Below, piece by piece: positions 45,501-60,500 of a DNA stretch of 64,000 nt. The stretch comes from Pteria penguin (lineage: Eukaryota; Mollusca; Bivalvia; Pterioida; Pteriidae). Below the pieces are notes generated by a model. It was not told the origin of the DNA. It saw only the letters and a list, made by a program, of their open reading frames with translations, and ran no database searches. The stretch spans positions 25,695,118 to 25,759,117 of the forward strand of contig CM068588.1 in assembly GCA_035048485.1 (NCBI GenBank), in the 5' to 3' direction. Position 1 is the first letter of the stretch; every line of letters starts with the position of its first letter. Position numbers and translations under genes: made by a program.

Positions 45501-48500
45501 TTTATTTTATTTTGCACTCATGTATAGCCCGCAATTTTCACGTTCTGTGTGATTACAGATGTTTCTACTTCTAAGCTTTGATATAATAAATTCCTCTCTA
45601 CTTGACACGATTTAACCATGTGCCGGACATATTTTACATCCATTTATAATCTAATGGTAACCCCCCAAAATTCATAAAACACACAAGTTCCTTGTCTTTG
45701 ATTTATTGATAACGTTAAGAACAAACGCAGTAAGATAACAGACGGTTTTCCACAAATGAGAATATTCAAAGTACTTATCATATATATACTGCTATATGCT
45801 CTTTCATTTGGGTTTTTTTTACCTTAGCAAATATTTGCTCACTGGTGCTGCTATTGTAGAGTTTGTCTCACTTCGGACGTTGTTATTTCCTCTTAATATG
45901 TGTCGTACACACTAATGAGCATTTGTTGGTAGTCAGTGATTAGTGTTTTGTTTAACACACGAGATGGAACAAATATAACTCCAGCATCTATAGTGCAGAC
46001 CGTTTTCTGTGCGATACTTTATTGATTTTTTCTCTCCGCCCTGTTTACTGCGAGGTCTCTGTTCAGATATTGACGGAGTTGGGTACACTCAACATATCCA
46101 TCTGCAACGCTTATTATTGGACTCATCGGAAATTATCATATTAGAATTTAATGTATTCCATGGATCCGATAGATCTGACGGCTGATTAGAGTAGACTGCG
46201 AGCATAATATACCGATATAGTACCAGACGTAATTAATTGCAGTTCAACTTACAAATATCCTTTGCATTCCTTTTGGATTTAGCCAGACATCCTCTCTTTA
46301 GATTGTATGTGGGTGTACCATATTATTGCTGAAGGTCTTTGTCGGAAGACCGGAGACGACGCAGTCGCGAAGTGAAAGTTTCTGAATCTTCGTAGAAAAT
46401 CAGACGACTCCAAGCAGACGACAGCGATGCTGAATTTATTCAGTGACACATGTAAGGATTTATATTTACCACGATTTCTTTTTTTATGGTTTTGATTTTA
46501 TATTGCTTCATACGGATTCAGGACAAGATGATGATAATAGTTCAATCGGCTATATTTAAAACAAATTTACTTTTACTTTTTCTTCTTTTTTTTTTTTTTT
46601 TATTTTAATACATATTTTTGTAAAACAGCCGTCATAGGGTAAAAATATACTTATGACTTACGAGAGAAGGAGTAATTTGTCATTCATATTCAGTCATATT
46701 ATGCAAGTTTTATTTCACAGTGAATTCTATTGCTTGAATTTATATTTATTACGGAGATGAAAAGATGCTACAACTCTCGATTACATGGAAATAATTCACG
46801 GTGACAAATCCATAATTGGATTCCAAGGAACGATTCTTCACAGTTTAGGTATTGATTTGCAGTTATATTCAGCGAACTTTTCTTGATGTATAATGTGAAG
46901 ATTCATTTATTGACAGGAAGATCCAGCATTATTTATTATTTCTTAGAAAGAAAAAAGGGAGAGGGTGTAAAGGAATCTATGTTTTTACTGAAAACACTTA
47001 AGTTTGTTATTTACTACAGTATTATACTGAGAATATTGCACCTATATGACGTATTTTCTCACTTGCTCCGAGCAGGTACCTCCAATGAGTCGAGGACTAT
47101 ATTACTGGTTTTGATCAAGTGTTGAAGATCAACGTTTGCATAAATTTACTAATAGGAACATATCTGTTTTTGTGGTTAGGTACTGGCGCGGTGAGAGTTC
47201 AATCCCTAGATTGTGCCATTTCAACAAAGTTGGTCGCCTCAACTTTCACTTTCACATGATTTAAGAGTTTTTGTAAAACACCAACGCCAAACTTCAAGGA
47301 GATTTCCATATACATGTATTGCTAGTTATCCAGAATGCATGATTAAACACTGACCAGGCCACCATTGATATACGAACATCATCCCGAAATTGAAGTTTAA
47401 CATTACGAATGTGTTTGCTTCATGAATTGAAATTTAGTGTAGATATATTGATGTTTTGATATAGATACTAATATTTCTTGTACATTGATATAAGTGGACA
47501 GAAGCTGAAGGGAGGCGTCTCATAGATAAGAAATTACAAGTCTCGTCTATGACATAGATGAATTAGCTAAATTGCTTATTTTGCGAAAACTTTTACATCA
47601 GTTTTGAAAACAGGCAAAGTGGTTTTGATTTTTGACACCAAGATTCAAGATCTATTACAATTTGCTTATGATTTCTGAAAACCCACAAGGAGAATGTTTT
47701 GCAGCTTGTTCAAAGTTCGCTAAATTTGCAGTTTAACTATCTGTACATTACATGGGCTGAAATTGGTAGATACATATAATAGCGTATAGGTTTTATTGTT
47801 TATGATACAATTCTACATGTTAGATACATTTAGTACTATATACTGTCACTTTTGACAGTATTCAAGCAAGATTTCTCCTCTGTAATAATGCATAGTGGGG
47901 AAGTTGGGAAATTTTCATAATTCCAAATTTATTTCTATAATGTAATTTGCCTATGTTCCGAACCTTAAGTTCAAAGTTCCAAGTTATTTGATATCGGATT
48001 TCCGTATGTCATACTCTTATTTTAAGGTTAAAAAGGATGTACAATACGCTGATTCATTGTACTAGTTGTAATAATACCAATATATGTATTAATAGAACGT
48101 TGGGTCATGAGCGCAGGTAGCGCCGGTGGCTCTTCTTAATGTTACACTAATATTAAAAACATTTAAAATTAAATATGTTTAAATGTTTTAAATATTAGTG
48201 TAACATTAATATAAGATGTCGAGGATTCATGTATACTTTGATAATGTAATACTGGTTATATAATGCTGTAATATAATATCAGTGTTACAACTCAAACCAT
48301 ATAATACAATATCGATGTTACAACATTGGCCATATAATATAATATCGATGTTATAACATTGACCATATGATATAATATCGGTATTACAACATTGGCCATA
48401 TGATATAATATCGGTGTTACAACATTGGCCATATGATATAATATCGATTTTATAACATTGGCCATATGATATCATATCGGTGTTACAACATTGGTCAGAT

Positions 48501-51500
48501 GATATAATATCGGTGTTACAACATTGGCCATATGATATAATATCGGTGTTACAACATTGGCCATATGATATAATATCGGTGTTACAACATTGGCCATATG
48601 ATATAATATCGATTTTATAACATTGGCCATATGATATCATATCGGTGTTACAACATTGGTCAGATGATATAATATCGGTGTTGCAACATTAGTCAGATGA
48701 TATAATATCGGTGTAACAACATTGGTCAGTTGATATAATATCGGTTTTACAAGATTGGTCATATGATATAATATCGGTGTTACATCATTGGTCAGATGAT
48801 ATAATATCGATGTTATAACATTGGTCAGATGATATAATATCGGTGTTACAACATTGGCCATATGATATAATATCGATGTTATAACATTGGCCATTTGATA
48901 TCATATCGGTGTTACAACATTGGTCAGATGATATAATATCGGTGTTATAACACTGATCATATGATATAATATCGGTGTTACAACACGAGCCATGTAGGAC
49001 TGGTGTAAGTTATAGTATTGTAGTGTGTCTGGAAGAAGATTCATTGACATGTGTCAATTTGAATTTAATAGGTGGTAAAAAATTACATTACACTTTGAAA
49101 TGCATGCACAAGTACAGTTGTTATACTTTTATGTACGGCTGAAAACAAAATTGATTTATCTTGTATTGACTTTGTTAAGTCAGATTATAAAATTTTCTGT
49201 ACCGGTTGTTACATCACTGGGGAAATCTAAACGAGATGAAAGTTTGGTAGATACACTTTACACGTGCGTTCTCCGTTGATCTAATTTACACGTGCATTGA
49301 TAGTGCGTTTTTGGATACTTTCGGATGTCCTGATTTTGAATTAAGATTATTTTACTTTTGGTTGGTGTAAATACGTAATTTTGTGATTGTATACACTTGT
49401 ACAATTTACAAAGTAAATTCAGTAAGCTGTCCAATCCACTCTAAAAGTGTGAGGGAAGTCAAAACGGTTTCATTGAAAACACTTCAGAGCTGTATATTTT
49501 CATTAATAATAATTGAGAGAAGTCAAGTGCCGTATGTACAGATGAATACGAAGTAGATTTCAATATATATTTTCACTGTGGTAAAATTTCAATATATATT
49601 TCACTATGGTAAAATTTGGTGGCTAGTCCATGATCCTTTGTAAACCACGCATTGAATTGTTTATGTAATCGTTATCTATCTTAGTGTTAGCTGTACTTGA
49701 TGTTTTAAGGTAAAAAGAACTGTGAGTCTCTGACTAAGATACATTTAGGAAAGAAGATCCATCACAGATCCTTGACTTCCGTCATCGAATTTCCTATTAT
49801 GATACCCATTTTCAGAGAGATAGATGAATGAAAATCAAAATGAAAGTAGATCTTGTTTTTATTGTAATGGTACTATAAATCAGTAATGTACAAGTGTAAG
49901 AGTAGCCTTTACGTCAGATGTATGTGTAACACAAGTACGATAACCCGCCAAAGTATTTGGATGAAATTTATGAAAACTTAAGAATGCGGAACGAATGTCA
50001 TTAGTCCTCCGTATGCTTTTCAGATTTTCATCCTAATAAGAACTCCATCTGTCTTTCAGTCGATCCGTTCGTCTGTCCATCTAAACTTTTGTTGTGATAC
50101 GATAACTTACAAGGTCACTCAGGCAAATGCAGAATGTATGAGGAATATGCCTATTGATCTCAGTCAAAGGTCTAATTCACACACCGGGCCCATCATGGCT
50201 TCGTCAGTTTTCTAGTTCTCCAAACCACTAGGCCAATTCTAATCAAACTTGACAGAAATTGTGTATCGAAAGCCCTTTAAAGATGCAAGCCTTGTTTGGT
50301 GTTTGTCTGACCAAAAAGTATGGCTATGAGAGGCATTCTTTGATTCTGAATCTGATTGGTCAATTTTCAAAAGGCTTGTTTGAAGCTGCAATACCAAATG
50401 TTTTGAACTTTAATATTATTAATGATTTGAAGACTCTTTACAAACAGTATGAAGATTGCTGTGTTATAAACATAAGACTGTTAAGAGTAATTTCAGCAGA
50501 TAATTCCCACTGGAACCCTTGTGAAAAGAATTTTCTATTTCTGTGACCTGTTTTGTGAATTTAAAAGAATTATTCTTTGAAAAAGTATATGGAATATTCT
50601 TTACAAACTGAAAGATTCCTCGTTTTCTAATCAGGTAAAAGAAATGTAAATTGCCACTAGAGGTATTCTTTGAGTTGCGATTTGTTCTGAAACTGACAAT
50701 CTACAATGCCAAATGTATGTTAGGGTTGATGACATGGAAGTCTTTCGCAAATTATCTGTATCCGTTTCCGTTTTCAAACAGAATGTCAAAACTTTCGTGT
50801 GATAACCTTTCGAAATCACGTGTAACGTTGACTTCTGTGATACCATTTGGATGACTTCAACGAAACTTTGCTAGAGTAATGTTATTCTTTTTTGAGATAC
50901 ACAGTTATCTACGGAAGCCCATTTAGGACCTATCAAAAAATATTTTAGAATATGATATAACGAATTCTTGAATTTGTTAAAACGGGTTAAATTCGCTAAG
51001 CTAACGAGTGGTTAAAGTTTAAGAGACAATTACTTTAATTTATAAGATTTCTGTATAAAAATCTAAATTACATTACAAAGCTTACTGCAAATCAGTACAC
51101 AGATTATGACTTGAAATCTTCTCATTTCAACGATATAAATCAGGTGAAATTTAAACATTGGTTAGCTTAACCAATGGTTAAAGTTTCGAACAACTGGCCC
51201 CAGGCCTCTAGTGTAGGGAATTTCCAACATGACCAGTAAGTACAAAAGTTTGCATGTTCAAGGCGAAATTCATGCTCGGCCTTCTCGAGCATCTATTGTA
51301 GCAAATATGACTGTTCTATGTAACATAAATTCATTCACATAGCCGGAGTAAATTTGATTTTGTAAAATGGCCTCTTAAAATGACGTCTGAGGAAAATTAC
51401 ACATTGTCTCATGTGAGAATCACAGAACTCTAAGAGATATATGATCACAGTGTTCGAATCACGCTTTACTTTAATATATTGGCATGTTTTATTGTATTGG

Positions 51501-54500
51501 TGAATTAGTGATACATGATATTCTCTCTCTAATCCTCAGAAAGAAAAATTGCTTCATCAGGAATAGGTGCGAGAAATTCCTTTTCTAATAATCTACCGGT
51601 AATGCGGTGAAGGGCTTACCGGTAACTACATGTACTTTTAATGTCTAGACATTTCAGGTCTTCGTAGGCCTCATTTTTGAAAGTAGAAAACCATAATATC
51701 ATATTTGAGGTATAACTGTTGAAATATAAGTATGTTGTATGATTACAATAGTTTTACCTTTTTTCTCATTATGATTATTTTATTGCGATACTATTGCGAC
51801 CATTTGTAGGTAGTCATCTTGGCACGTAAGACCGTAGACGACGTCACTAAACACTTGTGTTAATACATGTGTATATCAAAAGTTATAGGTAGTATACATA
51901 ATAGGCCCATAATAGGTCTGTGGTTTACACTATAGACCTTTTATATGTCTATGGTCTACATGTATGTAGCTGACTATCCATATAGGCAGTCGTTTCTGAA
52001 ATTGTAAAATCGTTATCGAAGTGTTGCACGAGGCGTAAAAAATACAATATAGGGATTGTTGTGTATACCGCTACACTCCGAGAAAGGAGTGAGTTGCGAT
52101 ATTAATATTATGTAGTATCCAATACTATTAAAGTAGCTCTGGTGATAGATGTTGATAGTGCTAATTGGTCCAAAGATGGTCAAAGCTTCGTGCCAATGTC
52201 TACACCTGATATAACGGTTTGTAAGTGCATTACAAGCATACCAGCGCTGAAGGCTCATGTGGGTTATTGTGGTCATCTTTTTAGCGACATCTGTCTGTAC
52301 ATCCATTATCGTCACGTGTGTCCAGTGTTAAACAGTTTTCGTGTTGTCTGTAAAGTCTAAGGCATTCATGGCGGTTAAAGGCTTTGAAATTTGGTCTATT
52401 CTTTTGCAGGAATGTACTTCATGGTACCTTTTTGTGACAAAGTGCTAATTGCAACAGTTGCTGATGCATTTTGCATATTTTAAAGTACTTCAGAAATCAT
52501 TAAGGGATTTTGATGAGACTTGGTAGGAATAAAAAAAAATTGCGGCCATATACAATTGTTGTTGTTTTAATCAGGTCCAAGGGGAAAGGGGTTGCAATAT
52601 AAGTTTGATGGGATAATCTCCTTGAAAACAAAAAAACTCCAAAAATACTGAACGGTTCTGAATGATCTCGAAGGAAGTTTATAGGAGTGTTGATTTTGGT
52701 TCCTTTTCGATTCAGGTCTTCTGTCTGATAGCTCTTGAAACTTCATTGAATGGTGTGTGATACTTTCCTGTCGTTCATATTCCTGAATAGCTGTTGTTGA
52801 TGTGTTTAGGAGAAGAATGATGGCACTGATTGATTCAGTGTGACGAGGTATATCGCGTTGCTCTGCACTAATATATTAAGATTATCATTTAATGGCCCGT
52901 TATAATTATTCATTAACGATTTCAGCATGCTTGGTACGAATGCACCCTGAAGCATGTGATGCATTAATACACAGCAGAATTTAAGGTGATGGAATTCCCA
53001 TTTGCACAAAATAATTACTATTTACATCTGGGGAATGTGTATATCAGATGATACAAAATCAGCTATGTTCTGAATGTTTTGTGTTATATGCTGATGCTAC
53101 ATGTATTACAAATAAAGATGGAGGGTCATGTTCTCTTATAAAATTCATTTTCAGGTCAAACATCAAATGAAATTTTCTATTCAGTAAATCGAAATTTAAA
53201 ACAGATTTTGTTTTACGTTGTTCACAGAATTTCTTCACTTTTCCTGTAACTTATATTTTGTACATTATCCTGCCTTTTTATCAGATTGTAGTCCTTAAAA
53301 GACACTTTAATGCTGTGAAATTTTTCTTTATTTAGCTCTTTCTATTTTACTTCTGAACTGTTCTTGACTTATTGTTTTATTTTCAGCAACCATGTTCTTG
53401 AACACACTGACGCCCAAGTTTTATGTGGCTCTCACAGGAACGTCATCTCTCATATCAGGTTTAATACTGGTAGGTATTAATATCTTTTTATGTAAAATCT
53501 ATTGTCTTGCGCTGGGAGGAATTTTTTACTGGACGAAGCTGATTTTTACAGAGGATATTCAACATCTGATGTTTGGCTGAGATTAGTCACAATCCTGGGA
53601 TACCTTATTACATAAAACAGAACATTAAATTTCAAAGTTAAAATTGTGCTAGAATTCCTATGTTTGTCTACCAACATTTAATTGGTTGGGATATGTTTAC
53701 CCTCTTATTCACCTGCAACCCATCGAGATTCACTGTCCATCATGTGTCCAGACAATACATTGTGTTTCTTGAAACACTATTCTCTGCTTTCTCATAAGAT
53801 GAGGTTGTTGTCCACTTATTTGGAAAATGTGGTTCTGATGTTTCCTATGAAACAATTTTTGATTTAATACCACTAACAGTTCTAAGAAAAAAAGATTCTG
53901 GTTTGGATGGGGTAAGATTAGGGGAACTAAAGGCCGTGAACCAAAGTCCCATGTCACTGTAGGCATGGAACATAATAGATCTCTCACTGCTTCAGGTGGA
54001 TCTATTGCAAAAGTATAAATTTCTATGCAATGCATCAAGTAGACCATATACATGAAATACTTGGAGTGATGTAAAACGATAATCAATCAATCAATCTAGG
54101 GATGTCATCAAATTATGCACTATTTTTGAAATACAACATGTATATGAAAGGAATAAACCTGAAAGCAAACAAAACAAAAACATTTTGTAAATTTTCCATT
54201 GGTTTTATGATGTGGTAAAGGTTGAATAAAACAAGATAAATGAATCTACATTGTATTTAGCTTATCTAAGGAAAGGAGTGGTGGATTGGAATCAGAAAGT
54301 GAAATTATCAGTGGTCATGAAGTGCAGTATCAAAGCTAAAATAATAATAGTTTTATAGCATATGATGGTAGTGAAGATGAACAGCAAAAACAGGTGCATC
54401 AGGAAATGAATAGGGCTGAACATATGGGACTAGGAGCAAATGTTTTGTATCATAATTGTATCTTACAATCCAGATATAAAATTTCTGAAACTAATATTCC

Positions 54501-57500
54501 CTGGAACTACCAGTTATGCCCAAATGTAGTGTATCATATGTATTACCTTTGGGCTCTTTAGTTTACCAAACTCTCAATGTTTCCAAAAACCTCCTGATCA
54601 CCCAACATTTTTTTGTGAAAAATGGCTCGCTCATGTAAAACTTTCCCCATCATTTCATTGAAGTATGAAGCTTTACCAGACAAATGCCCTATAAAGCCTA
54701 AGAGAGTTTCATACACACTGCATTACATGAATTTATAGTAGGATCTGTACCTTTAGATAAAAAAGCAAGTTGTTAACATTACATAGTGACTGACATTTTA
54801 AAAGACAGGTTACTAATTAGTAGATCTTTGTCTCGGTTACTTGCTTCCTTTGAGTAGTTTGAGCATTAGTACCCATTTTGAGAATTAATTTGGTGATAGT
54901 ATAATTCTATTAAACATAATTAAAAACGTAATTACATGTACTTCTGTTTTCATTGTTATTGGAATTTGGGATTGACTCATGGAAGTTTTGAAGTGCATGG
55001 CTTGTGGTGCAAGTAATCAGGGTTCCATTTCCAGATTGCACCATCATGCTTATGAGATTGCTTACTTCCTGCTTCCATTTCACAATATACCTGAAAATTT
55101 GTTGAAAGTGACATAAAACCCCATCCAAGTAAATTGGAATTCATTATAATCAAAAAATAAAAATTCTGGACAAAATTTTGGGAAAAATTGTTTAAAATCA
55201 CTTGATACTGGTTTTTTTAAGTTTTTAGTTTTGTCCTGTCTGTTTGTTTGTTTGTCTATCTGTTGTCAAATTTAACCTTGGCTATAACTTTTGAACAATG
55301 AGGGATAGAGAATTCACATTTTACATGCGTACTCAACTAATGAATCCCTTTCAAAGACACAAAGGTTGATGACCTTTTGACCTTGACAGTGACCTTCACA
55401 CTAAAAATAACTTTTTGGACTTTGGTGCCACCAGGGGCTGTAGTGTTTTAAAAACACAGCATGTTTTATATAGAACTTAAAAGCAAAATAGGTTTGTTGT
55501 AAACAAGTTCATGAGAAAGCAGAATGTGAGTACAACAAAGTTCCTTCAAGTCACTCCGTTGTAAGATTTCAGACTGAAAATTATGCTTTGGTCTGGCATC
55601 TTTATTCATGTGAAATAAGGAAGTCAGATGTTTTACTCATTTTCAAGCCAGCAACTTGTAACATTTTGTTTTCTTGTTGCATTTCATTCAGTATAACCTT
55701 CCACTGTTTTCTCCAAATTTTCTGTCTATAGATTAAAAAAAAAATTGTCATTACAAAAGAAAAACTAGATTACTTTGGAATCTGAAAGATGATTTTCTAC
55801 AACTGAAAAAGAAGTCTGCTAAATGATTCACTAAAGTTTTCATCTTTGAGCTAATGATACTGGATGCAATATGAGTTTGCAACAATCATCAGTTTACTTT
55901 CACAGCAGTGTACTAATTATTCTATAAATTGAAAACAGCTTTGAATATTTTATAAGCCTTTCACAGCTATGTCTCAAAGTACAGTGATAATTTGATAAAA
56001 GAATAATTTGATTGCAAGTGCAGTGGAATTATGTTGACGCATTCTTAGTAACCATAATCAGCTGAGAGAAAACGAAAGGGAAATAAAAAAAAATTAGCTT
56101 ACGGTTAAGTTTGTGAGCTTTATTTGTATTGGTGTGAGAAATGCAAGAGACAATTGTTTTTTGATGTCAGAATAAGTTCATTGGCAAAAGGGTGAGAGGA
56201 GAGGTGTACCAAGATTTATGAAGAAATGAGTAAAATAATTTTGTTACTTTTGGGTAAACATTCATATTGAAATATTATTTATAGATTATTTCATCCTTCT
56301 CTTTCCTAGAGGTTTTGGATTGTTAGCACTTGCATTATCGGAAGAATTATTTCACATCAGTAATTGTTTATACATCTAGTACATCATCTTTTCAGATATT
56401 TGAATGGTGGTACTTCAAGAAGTATGGCACATCTTTTATAGAACAGGTTTCATTAAACCATATATCACCCCTTCTCGGGGGAGGAGATAACCCTAACCCA
56501 GATAACAACAACACAAACCCTACCAGCAGCAACACTAGTCACCAACAGTCTATGCCCGGTGAGTGAATATTGAAGTGCAAGAGAGAACAATGAAGTACTG
56601 ATAACCCAGTGTTTTAGTTTAGGCTGTTATCAAGAACTACGCACCTCTGTCTTGACAGTCCTACTTGTGTATAATATTGACCTGATACCTCATTGGGCTA
56701 AGCAGGGGCAGGCTGTGTAGTGATAGTTAAGTGTTTGACGTAAGGGGCAGATGATCCTGGACCAGTTCCCAGACTGCGCCACTATATTTATGAGGTTGGT
56801 TACCTCCTGCTTTCGTGTCACAATATAATACTGCAGAATTCTTGAAAGCAACATAAAACACCAATCAGCCAACCATTGCGATAAGCTGGTAGACAGATCT
56901 TCAACATGGTTTAGTTCAATGTACTTCATAGTCTTTTAGTATCACATAATATATCTATTTGATGTTGATAAAGTTGTTGTAAACTGATCACCATTTCCAC
57001 ATTAACTGATGTCTTGTACTTTATTAAAAAAAAAAAAAAAAAAAGTAATCCTGGCAGTGTTACAATTTCAAAATTAGAGTGTTCCTAATTGTTTCTCAGT
57101 GGTATATTGTATGAAGACATTTCCATAGCCTGTATAACCAATGATATGTTACGGAACACTCTGTAGGGTTGCTGCCTCGACAGAGGGCCATACTGGCATG
57201 AATATTGTGTGAAAGTCTTCAAGATTTGTTGCCTTCACAGACACTTATCACAGGGCATGATCGTTAATCACTTCACCCAATAACCATAGATGTTTTGTTT
57301 GTTTTTATTTCACATCACACCAAGGCTAATGCACTTACATGTATATGAATATGGTGGCGACATCTGTCTGATGCATTGTACAGAGATTCAGACCTGCAAA
57401 ACAAACCCACTCAAAGCAATGAGGTGTTTTTTTTTTTTCTTTTTTTTTTTTCATGTCAACGTCTACCATGACACTGGACCTTTTGGTTTTTACTGTCTAA

Positions 57501-60500
57501 ATCACTAGAGCACCCACAAGCCCCCAATAGGACTTGAACTTCTAGGTCACAAGCTAAGCAGCTTTCCAATCATTACAGCTCAAAGTAAATGCAGAAGGGA
57601 GCAATAGTATGTCCAATTCATATTCTTCAAATTGTGAGCTAATGATAATGATAGAATTATGTCAAAAGCAGACTAGTTTTGGTGTCATTAAACAGAGTTG
57701 AAGTATATGCCTGAGAAATATATACCTGTAACAGAGACTAATGGTCAGAGTAAGTCTTTTCACCTGAGAGTTCTTTAGAAAGTCTGATTAATCATTTTAG
57801 GTTCAACTGGCAATTGCTTTGATACAGAGACGAGCTCAGAAATCAATGTCCATGGCATACCAAGACAAATGCTCAGATATCAATGTCTATGACCTGCCAA
57901 TACAAATCAATATTATTTGTAGAAATATATCATGAAACTTGATCTTTGGCTATCAGAGTATAGATGAGATTCTAACAAAATTCCATTTTTTTATGGTTAT
58001 TGGTTGATATGTATATTTCAAGAGGTATAGATGTGTACATAAGGGATGAAAAATAAAAAACCACAATAATATGATTATGAAGCTGTTTAATACTTTAAGA
58101 AATCAGAGTTGATTCAAACCAGTGCATCTTGCATAGAAGTAAGAAAGTGTTTCATACCTTGAAATAGCTAATTTTATGAATTTTGCAGACTTAAAGAAAA
58201 ACCTAAGCCAGAATATTTTTACTTTAGAGACAAATAAACCTTGTTACATTTACAGATTCAATGCATATACATTTTGCACCAACTATTTTACGTCACTGTG
58301 GTTATGCACCATATTTCCTTTGAAAAGTGTTTTCTCTGGATGAAAAATAACAGGTGTTCTAAGATCAAACACAGGTCTATGAGTGAATTGATGAGATACA
58401 GATTAAAAGTCAAATTCCACCATAATTTGATTATGGATGCTAAGGCAATATGTTTTAATTCTCCTTATGCTATAACAGGTGAGAAGGCAACTAATCCCTG
58501 GAAATGTAAAAGTATAGTGATTTTATCCTTGTAGAATTGTTATAGCATGTTCTTTTTCAAAGAAAATTTACTCTTTATCATCACATCAAACGAAGGATAT
58601 GATGATTTTCTTAGCATGTAAACATAGTGATGATGCTCTTGGGGATCTTTTATGTGTAGATTAATGGTATATATAGTTGGCAACTTTTACAATTCACTCA
58701 CATTAAGTCAAACTATAGAAGACTAAGAAAATTAGAGTTGACTAAATTCTCTTCTTCTGCTTCTTACCTTGAGTGAATGATTCTTCTGTGTAATAGATTT
58801 CAGATTTTAAAATTCTGTTTGAGTTATTGTGGATTTATTATACAAAATAAGTGTAAAGACTGGTATCCATATATTTGTCTAATCTCTAAAACAGTAGACT
58901 TTTATCATTTAAAAATTGCATATTTAGCATGTAATCACTACTAATGAAGCCAGTAGGAAGCAGGGTCAGCGATCTTGTGATCTTTGCAGTAAAGTTCATG
59001 CAAAGAAGTGACTGCAAGAGGCATAGTGTTTCACAAACTTACTTATATGGTATTATCTTAACTAAATCCTTTAGCATGAAAATACCTGTACATGTAATCA
59101 TGGTTCAATGTTTTATGATCACTCATTATGTTTTTATCGACTTACTGTGGATGCTTTACTGTGTATGTACTTATAAAAGGGAGATTTTAGCAGAGTAAAT
59201 GCTGCCCTATGTGTATTAATTCATGACTACATAAAAAAACATGGTCCTAGACATGAGAAAATGTGATAAGTGGTCACGCTAATTCAGCACTATGCTAACA
59301 TACCGCACTCCCCCACCCCCTAATCATAACATTTTGTCCTAAAATTTGGATTGGCTAAAATAAGTACCTGTACTACAGTGCTGTACCTACCTATGTTATA
59401 AGCACCTAAAAATAAGAAATCATCCATTCACTTCTTCTTCTATCATTGACATCTTGTTTTGTCTCCATACAATATATCAGAAATAAAAATCTATCATGTA
59501 TCTTGTCCATGATTTCTCTCTTTACACAAATGCATTTTGAACATTTGATATGAAGGAACTTTCAGTTTTATTGATGGTTACTGGTAGTGTACCAGTAACC
59601 GGCTAAGACCAGTTATTATACTACGTTATTTCGGCTTTTGAAAGGTGAATTTATGAGATTTTTTCATATGATTGTCAGCATTACATAGGATACTAAATAT
59701 TACATATGAAAGTTTTGTCAATTCACGTTTTGAATACCCTTAATAATGTAGTAGCCGGTAGCTGGTCTTAGCCAGGGACTGGTCCTTCGCCAGTAGTATT
59801 TTTAACCTTTACTTTATACGAGAAGTGATAGAAATTTCTTCTGTAAGAAAGATAACTCCTATTAATTGTTTTCTTTACTAAAGCTGTCATGTTCAATTGT
59901 AATTTTTGTTGACTTGAAAGATAAATTTAGAATGCTTACAATATGATTAATGATAGTTAGGGTAATTAGAAAGTTAAAGGTAAAATATATAGAAAATGCA
60001 GAAAGTAGTTATATTTCCTCTCATCCAGTTCACATTATGATATGTTGACTTTGATTCACTCTATATAAAAGATCTTTTAAGCCAGATTTGTATACAGAAG
60101 TAAACAATTACACTAACTGCATTATTGAAAATATATCAGTCATGTTTTATTTAAAAAAAAAAAAAAAACTGACCATGAAAATTCCTCTTTCAGAATGTAA
60201 AGTATGGCGTAATCCATTGAATTTGTTCCGCGGATCAGAGTATCAAAGGTTTACATGGTCAAAGGGAAAGGAACCTTTGACATACTATGATATGAACTTG
60301 TCTGCTCAGGACCATCAAACATTTTTTACTTGTGAAGCAGATGCTGGCAAACCTGAATATGAAGGTAACTTCATCTTGAATGATAAATTTTACTTCCCTT
60401 CATCTGATAATTGATTGATTTTCCTGGTCAGTATTTGCAAAATTCACATATAGGAATTTGTGTATTCAAGAGTATAGATTATGTGATTGATTGATTGAGT

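Noticed and set aside
48227..48894. Two long minus-strand open frames with [11 protein letters not shown] repeats
   Set aside because: They come from the 33-bp minisatellite; they change frame at unit variants and have no homology.
50259..50546. 95-codon open frame
   Set aside because: No recognisable family, no exon borders in phase with ST7, AT-rich composition like the surrounding intron.
53392..53580. ST7 exon 2 read through to a stop as a short gene
   Set aside because: The first part is exon 2; sequence after 53469 is intron starting GTAGGT.
58241..58534. 97-codon open frame in ST7 intron 3
   Set aside because: No homology and no splice borders that would fit between exons 3 and 4, which already join in phase.
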